DNA from: Paludibacteraceae bacterium
GTDB lineage: Bacteria; Bacteroidota; Bacteroidia; Bacteroidales; Paludibacteraceae
Reading direction: 5' to 3'
Length of the DNA stretch: 64,000 nucleotides
Assembly (NCBI GenBank): GCA_017649925.1
Contig: JAGCFX010000031.1
Coordinates: forward strand, 1-64,000
Shown here: piece by piece, positions 58,652 through 64,000 of the stretch
How positions within the stretch are numbered: position 1 is the stretch's first letter
Layout: each line of letters opens with the position of its first letter
The notes under the pieces: model-generated
What the model saw: only the letters and a program-made list of their open reading frames with translations
What the model was told of the DNA's origin: nothing
Database searches by the model: none
Translations under genes and position numbers: made by a program

Positions 58652-58685
58652 GGCAGAGATGTCTAAATACGACATTTCTGTGCCC
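58651..58685 (+). terminator. Hairpin after the RluA-type gene
   Basis: GGGCA-GAGATGTC pairs with GACATTTCTGTGCCC around a TAAATAC loop, with two bulged bases. There is no strong T run. The remaining spacer to 58752 holds nothing else I can recognise. Confidence 0.6.
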
Positions 58686-58752
58686 AATAATGCGCGTTTT
58701 GTAAACTAAACATTACAAAATTAGATTATTGTGCATTTTTTTATTCATAAAG

Positions 58753-58784
58753 TTTGCATATTGAAAGAAAAAGTAGTACTTTTG
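58753..58784 (+). promoter_or_regulatory. Promoter of the C10 protease gene
   Basis: TTTG 58753-58756 and TACTTTTG 58777-58784, 20-bp spacer, followed by an A/T-rich leader of about 75 bases. Confidence 0.8.
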
Positions 58785-58865
58785 CGGCGTTTTGTTGTCA
58801 AAAATACGAGAAGGCATATTTTTTTGTAACAAAATATATATATTAATGTTTAACTTATTCAAGGT

Positions 58866-61800
58866 ATGAAAAAGATTTATTTACTTCTTTTCGCCGCACT
58901 TATTTGCTTGACGGCTACAACAGCTTGGGCAGATACAGTGACTAAGGAAGACGCACTTACTTTGGCAGGTTCTTTCTTCGGCAAACAAACAACTCAGGAT
59001 CCGATCTCTCCTGCAAGAAAAGCTCCGTCGGGAACGACTGAACTTACTCAAGCGGACTATTCGGATTTGAAAGTAGTAGAAATCCCCTCGTCTGTTGAGT
59101 CGGATTATTTCTACGTAATCCAGAATGAAGGAGGCGGTTGGGTTATTATGGCTGCGGATGATGCAGTACAACCGATTCTTGCTTACTCTGAAACAGGTAC
59201 TCTTAGTACGGAAGAGATGCCGGACAACCTGAAATGGTGGCTGGGTAAGTACAACACCTCTATCAAGCGGGTAGTAGAAGCAAAGCAAGTGGCTACTGAT
59301 GAAATTCAAGCAGAATGGTCTGAACTCCGCAGTGGTCCTCGCAAGGCTTTACAAGCAACGGCAGTAGTAGGTCCTCTTTTGACAACCAAATGGAATCAGG
59401 GCGCTCCGTACAACAATCTTTGCCCGACTTATTCCGGATCGAACCGTTCGGCAACCGGTTGTGTAGCAACCGCTATGTCGCAGGTGATGAAGTACTGGGG
59501 CTGGCCGGAACACGGTCAAGGCAGCAAGAGTTATTCTTCGCAAGGTTCACATAGCGTTAATTTTGCTAATGCTACTTACGATTGGTCAAATATGCTGGAA
59601 AACTATGGTTATAATAACTCTTCCGTTTCGCAAAACGCGGTAGCAACGCTAATGTACCATGCGGGTGTGGCTGTCGAAATGAATTACGGAGCCTCTTCAG
59701 GTGCGCAAACTATCGCCATACAGAATGGCAATAACAATTACGCATGTGCGCAGAACGCATTGTGGAGATACTTCAAGTATAATGCCGATTCTATCAAAGG
59801 TTACTATCGTAGTGGTGGTTATGGATACTCTTCCTGGACCGATGCGAACTGGATTAACATGCTGAAAACCGAGTTGAACAAGAAACACCCCATCATGTAC
59901 GCGGGTAGCGGTGATGGAGGTGGTCACAGTTTCGTTTGCGACGGTTATGACAATGCCAACTATTTCCACTTCAACTGGGGGTGGGGTGGCTCCTATGATG
60001 GTTACTTTACTGTGAATAATCTTGCTCCCGGTGGTGGTGGTATAGGTAGTAATAATGACAATACCTTTAACCAGGGGCAAGATGTCATTATTGGTATTGT
60101 TCCTAATGTAAGTGATAAATATAAAATTACTTATAGTATAACTAATGGTACGTGTGGTACTCCTTCATGGACGCAATCTACCGTAGGGCAAAGCACTACG
60201 TTGCCGAATGCAACTCCTAATACTAAATATCTGTTCCTCGGTTGGTCGGATAGGGAAGGCTCCAAGACTCCCAATGTAGGTAAGGCAGGTGATAGTTATA
60301 CGCCTATGCGTAATATCACATTGTATGCCGTAATCGTTCCTGACGGCTATGTGTTGAATTTCATTCCTACTATTGATTTGAATGCAGAAGTAACGGAACT
60401 CGCGGAAGCGGAAGGAGCTCCTTATTATTGGAGTGACTTGCTTGACGAGATTCCTTCATGGAATGGACATGGTACATGTGATGTGGAATCACTCCGTGAG
60501 GAAGGAACGGGCGCAGGTATTGAATTGCCTTCTGCCAACAGCGAACCCGGATTTACATTCCAGCAATGGCTCTACCTTTCATCTTCCGGTAATCTGTACA
60601 TAGCCGGTTATCCGGGCGATCGGGTATATCCGAACAGCAACATGAACTTGTATGGCTACTGGACGGATGACTCAAAGATTTGGGTGGATTACTATTTGAC
60701 GGGTGTTACCCGGACTTCCGGTCCTGAGGACGGTTGGTTCACGCAAGCTGACGGTTTGACGGCTACTTTCGTGGCGGATGAATATCATGCTCCTTTGGCC
60801 GCAGGCAATACCACTGTAACGGTTAAGTCCGGAGAAACGACGATTAACAACTGCACCTCGTTTGCCAATGGCGTGCTGACCATCTCGGTTCCCGGAAACC
60901 AGCTGCCGGAAGATGTTACCGTTACCATTAAGGCTACTGAGACATACTCTCCGTGTGCCGCTTATACTTTTGCTTACGCACAAAATAGTTCGTATGGTAC
61001 TGGTTCAAAAACATTAGGGGCTTATACGTGGAATATTACAGGACATGTATCAAACGGTACATTCCAGGGAGTATCCTCTTCAACAGGAAATGGTGCTAAT
61101 ATAACATATTATTCACGTTTTTATGGTGGTAATAACAGAAAATGTACGGATGTTACCTATACAACAGATAATGCCAATAATTGTCTTGTTAACCAAATAA
61201 CCATTGAGGCGTATTGTCAAAGGGCTGGCGGAACGTTGGCGGTAATGATTGGAAATGATACTCTTGGAGTAAAGGAATTAACAGCCTCCAATGCCGCTTA
61301 TTCATTCTCAAATGCAAAAAGGGCAAAAGGACAGGTCAAGTTTACTATAACTAATGCCACGAGTGGACAAAGTTACAGTATCTATGTAAAATCCATCAAT
61401 ATTGCAATGGTTCAACACGTTGATCCGCAGGCTCCTATCAAAGTGAATGTGGATTATGTGAATGCATTGTATCTTGATTATGATGTACAATTTGGCGACG
61501 GCCAAAGTAGAGGTGATTTTGATTGGTATTTTGACTTCTATTATACCAACAATCTTACCAACATGCCGTCTCAGACAAACACCCCGTATCCTGAAGTCCT
61601 TACCGTTGTTGATGAGACGCCGTCTATGACGACTCTAACCGGTTCATATACCCCGTGGGCATTCATCTGTGATTTGGACGCCAGTACAAGTGTAACCGTT
61701 GTAGACGCAGAGAAAGTGACATTTACTTATGTGCGTACAACGACGAAAAACCAAACGACGTATTATGTATATCATGTCAATGCACGTTGGTGGGGCGCTG

Positions 61801-64000
61801 ATGGTCAGGAATATTATATTGATTCGGATGTTTATGCCGATCCGTATAATATTGAGACAGGTGAAGACATTACGCCTACCGGTGATACCAATGCGCGTTT
61901 CTACCGTGTAGATTATTATCAACAGAACTTAAACGACAATGGTTATACCTTGTTGGAGTCTTACACAGGTCAGGGCGAGAGCGGCGCAACAATCGAAGCT
62001 CCGCGTAATGCTTACACCGGATTCAAAACGCCGGCTGCTAAATCTGTAACATTGGCAAATGGTAACACCAGTGGTAACCCGGCAGTGGTAAGATATGATT
62101 ACAACCGCCGTACGTATCCTGTTTCCTTCGTAGTAAACAACATTACGGTTCAAACCGATACATTACGCTATGAAGCCGAACCGTCTTATCGTGGCGGTAC
62201 CCCCGAGCGTGAGGAATCAAATCAATACAGGTTTGAATTCGCAGGCTGGTCTCCGATTATCACGACGGTTAAACAATCTGCAACCTACACGGCGCAATTC
62301 AACGCGATACCTATTATTACTGTAACATTCGATGTATGCGGTCACGGTACAGCTCCGGCCAGACAAACCTTGAATGGAGCAGGCAAGGCAACGCGTCCTG
62401 CGGATCCATCTGAAACAGGTTATACTTTCGCCGGTTGGTTTACAAGTTTGGAATACAACACCGAATGGAACTTTAATAATACAGTTAATAACAGTATTAC
62501 GCTCTATGCAAAGTGGACGCCAAACACTCACTCTCTGACATGGAATGCGAATGGCGGTTCCTTGTCCGGTACTTATACTTCCGGAAATGCAGTGGCTTAC
62601 GGAACAGCCATTACTGCACCGACAGCTACTTACACAGGTTATACCTTCGCAGGATGGGGTGCAGATATACCTTCTACCATGCCGGATAATGACCTGAGCT
62701 TTACTGCTCAATGGACGCCGAACACGAACACTCCGTATGTGGTTAAGCACTACAAACAAGATCTGAGCGGTTCATTCTCGATCCTGGCAGAAACGGAGAA
62801 CTTGACAGGCACAACTGCAACTAACGTAACTCCGGCAAGAAAGAGTTACACCGGTTTCGATGCTCCTGACGCGCAAACTGCAGCCATCGCCGCCGATGGG
62901 AATTTGGTTATTACTTATAATTACACGCGTAAGAGCTATGAGCTCGTTTGGGATGCAGCTGGAGGCAATATTGCCGGAAATGCACATACCAGCGGTCTTA
63001 CGAAGTATGAAGCACCGATTACTGCTCCGGCTAACGCGAATGTAACGAAGACAGGTTATAACTTCACCGCTTGGAATCCGACGCCGGCAAGCACTATGCC
63101 TGCAGCGAACACAACCTATACGGCTCAATGGAGCATTAAGACCTATACCATCATCTTCACTTCTGAAGATGAAAATAAGGGTACGGTTAGCGTGACGGCA
63201 GGTTTGAAAGCTAATGACTTGTATGAGTATGGCGACCAGGTAACAATCAATGCTACACCTGAAGCAGGTTACAGTTTCGCCGGTTGGAGTGACGGCAACA
63301 ACAATGCACAACGCACACTGACCATCGGTGTGGATGTTACAAATTCGTTGGTAGCTAACTTCTCTGCAAATACCAATACTCAGTACATTGTTAAATTCTG
63401 GAAACAGAATATCCTGGATGACGAATATACTGAGCAGACTCCTGCCGAGTATGCGTCCGGTACAACCGGCGAACAGACAAACGCGTTGGCAGAAGCCAAG
63501 GTATATCCGGGCTTTGAACGCTTGCCATTTGATGAGAAGATTATCGCAGGCGACGGAAGCACTGTAGTAAATATCTACTACAACCGTCTGACCTTCCCAA
63601 TCCGCTTCTTGAACGATGGCGATGAGCTGCAGAGTGAGAATCTCCGTTTCGGTGCTACTCCTTCTTACAAAGGAGCAGAGCCGACCAAAGCAGCAGATGC
63701 TCAATATACCTATAGTTTCAAGGGATGGGAGCCTGCAATCGCTGATGTTGAGAAAGAACAAGATTATGTAGCTACGTTCAACCAGACTGTCAACAAGTAT
63801 GACATCAGCTTCGATGCCAATGGCCATGGTTCCGCTCCTGCGACTCTGAACCTCGCCTACGGCAGTAAAGTAACGAGGCCTGCAGACCTGAGTGAAACAG
63901 GTTATACCTTCGGCGGTTGGTTTAAAGAAGCAAGCTGTGCAAACGCATGGGACTTTGATAACGAAGTGGTTACCGGTGCACAAACCCTCTTCGCTAAGTG
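58866..64000 (+). CDS. C10-family cysteine protease with InlB-type repeats (partial at 3' end)
   Basis: The frame stays open for 1,711 codons to the window edge. It has a signal peptide (1-22) and an inhibitory propeptide (about 25-140: DYFYVIQNEGGGWVIMAADD). The catalytic domain has Cys199 in RSATGCVATAMSQVMKYWGW, His354 in GGGHSFVCDGYD and the FHFNWGWGGSYDGYF motif, as in streptopain and interpain. A beta-rich middle follows. From about residue 1,000 on there are InlB-type repeats (ITVTFDVCGHGTAPARQTL, GYTFAGWFTS) alternating with MucBP-like units (PYVVKHYKQDLSG). It is probably surface-held and degrades host or dietary protein. Confidence 0.9.
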   Translation, partial: MKKIYLLLFAALICLTATTAWADTVTKEDALTLAGSFFGKQTTQDPISPARKAPSGTTELTQADYSDLKVVEIPSSVESDYFYVIQNEGGGWVIMAADDAVQPILAYSETGTLSTEEMPDNLKWWLGKYNTSIKRVVEAKQVATDEIQAEWSELRSGPRKALQATAVVGPLLTTKWNQGAPYNNLCPTYSGSNRSATGCVATAMSQVMKYWGWPEHGQGSKSYSSQGSHSVNFANATYDWSNMLENYGYNNSSVSQNAVATLMYHAGVAVEMNYGASSGAQTIAIQNGNNNYACAQNALWRYFKYNADSIKGYYRSGGYGYSSWTDANWINMLKTELNKKHPIMYAGSGDGGGHSFVCDGYDNANYFHFNWGWGGSYDGYFTVNNLAPGGGGIGSNNDNTFNQGQDVIIGIVPNVSDKYKITYSITNGTCGTPSWTQSTVGQSTTLPNATPNTKYLFLGWSDREGSKTPNVGKAGDSYTPMRNITLYAVIVPDGYVLNFIPTIDLNAEVTELAEAEGAPYYWSDLLDEIPSWNGHGTCDVESLREEGTGAGIELPSANSEPGFTFQQWLYLSSSGNLYIAGYPGDRVYPNSNMNLYGYWTDDSKIWVDYYLTGVTRTSGPEDGWFTQADGLTATFVADEYHAPLAAGNTTVTVKSGETTINNCTSFANGVLTISVPGNQLPEDVTVTIKATETYSPCAAYTFAYAQNSSYGTGSKTLGAYTWNITGHVSNGTFQGVSSSTGNGANITYYSRFYGGNNRKCTDVTYTTDNANNCLVNQITIEAYCQRAGGTLAVMIGNDTLGVKELTASNAAYSFSNAKRAKGQVKFTITNATSGQSYSIYVKSINIAMVQHVDPQAPIKVNVDYVNALYLDYDVQFGDGQSRGDFDWYFDFYYTNNLTNMPSQTNTPYPEVLTVVDETPSMTTLTGSYTPWAFICDLDASTSVTVVDAEKVTFTYVRTTTKNQTTYYVYHVNARWWGADGQEYYIDSDVYADPYNIETGEDITPTGDTNARFYRVDYYQQNLNDNGYTLLESYTGQGESGATIEAPRNAYTGFKTPAAKSVTLANGNTSGNPAVVRYDYNRRTYPVSFVVNNITVQTDTLRYEAEPSYRGGTPEREESNQYRFEFAGWSPIITTVKQSATYTAQFNAIPIITVTFDVCGHGTAPARQTLNGAGKATRPADPSETGYTFAGWFTSLEYNTEWNFNNTVNNSITLYAKWTPNTHSLTWNANGGSLSGTYTSGNAVAYGTAITAPTATYTGYTFAGWGADIPSTMPDNDLSFTAQWTPNTNTPYVVKHYKQDLSGSFSILAETENLTGTTATNVTPARKSYTGFDAPDAQTAAIAADGNLVITYNYTRKSYELVWDAAGGNIAGNAHTSGLTKYEAPITAPANANVTKTGYNFTAWNPTPASTMPAANTTYTAQWSIKTYTIIFTSEDENKGTVSVTAGLKANDLYEYGDQVTINATPEAGYSFAGWSDGNNNAQRTLTIGVDVTNSLVANFSANTNTQYIVKFWKQNILDDEYTEQTPAEYASGTTGEQTNALAEAKVYPGFERLPFDEKIIAGDGSTVVNIYYNRLTFPIRFLNDGDELQSENLRFGATPSYKGAEPTKAADAQYTYSFKGWEPAIADVEKEQDYVATFNQTVNKYDISFDANGHGSAPATLNLAYGSKVTRPADLSETGYTFGGWFKEASCANAWDFDNEVVTGAQTLFAK

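Noticed and set aside
62772..63983. A 403-codon antisense open frame in the C10 protease gene
   Set aside because: It is opposite the well-supported protease reading frame, has a Cys/Ile/Arg-rich composition with no recognisable domain and no promoter. It is a shadow of the repeat code.

Overview
The window is chromosomal DNA from a member of the Bacteroidales (phylum Bacteroidota). Three things point there. Twenty promoters have the Bacteroidota form, a TTG/TTTG element at about -33 and TAnnTTTG at about -7, and in all twenty the spacer is exactly 20 bp. Coding genes largely lack Shine-Dalgarno sites. The gene content includes a ribosomal protein S16 with a long Ala/Glu tail, a Spt-like serine palmitoyltransferase, an OstA-like/SurA-like/beta-barrel operon, and giant secreted proteins with InlB-type repeats and a C10 protease. 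No rRNA, CRISPR array, integrase, transposase or prophage was seen.

Layout. 1-2.2 kb: tRNA-Glu, rpsT, a small lipoprotein and rpsP. 2.3-9.6 kb: a seven-gene surface-polysaccharide operon (acyltransferase, Wzx-like flippase, Wzy-like polymerase, four glycosyltransferases). 9.6-17.8 kb: a minus-strand run uxaB-uxaA-comF-nadB-NlpC/P60-ychF-Na/Ca exchanger. 17.9-21.8 kb: a DEAD-box helicase overlapping an RsmF-like methyltransferase tail to tail, then rpsO and murI. 21.9-24.5 kb: psuK-psuG (pseudouridine catabolism) and an LD-carboxypeptidase. 24.5-27.5 kb: mdh, serine palmitoyltransferase and an SDR reductase that is a candidate for the next sphingolipid step. 27.5-35.8 kb: an envelope-biogenesis operon (two periplasmic foldases, OstA-like protein, beta-barrel) running into dnaG, a radical SAM enzyme and a glycosyltransferase. 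35.8-38.1 kb: divergent ribD and prmC-recX. 38.1-44.4 kb: a leader RNA with an internal terminator, a 1,502-residue secreted protein and a lipoprotein. 44.4-52.6 kb: rmlC-rmlD-DUF2461, tRNA-Arg, an OmpA-family protein, a 1,218-residue secreted protein and RNase H. 52.7-58.7 kb: gap, cca, rpsF-rpsR-rplI-rpmE, a PnuC-like transporter and an RluA-type synthase. 58.9 kb to the end: a C10 (streptopain-type) protease with InlB-type repeats, cut by the window edge.

The most unusual signal is short repetitive DNA. Two intergenic copies (about 667-845 and 44412-44590) of one modular element carry two blocks of 11-bp iterons followed by two GTATATATAC palindromes. Five diverged units of the first iteron family also lie in frame inside the glycosyltransferase gene near 27.9 kb. 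Separately, a GC-rich palindromic repeat occurs in frame twice in ribD and once in the PnuC-like gene. Heptamer tandem arrays occur in frame in ribD, prmC and rluA. Conserved housekeeping proteins here therefore carry loops that appear to have been written by repeats.
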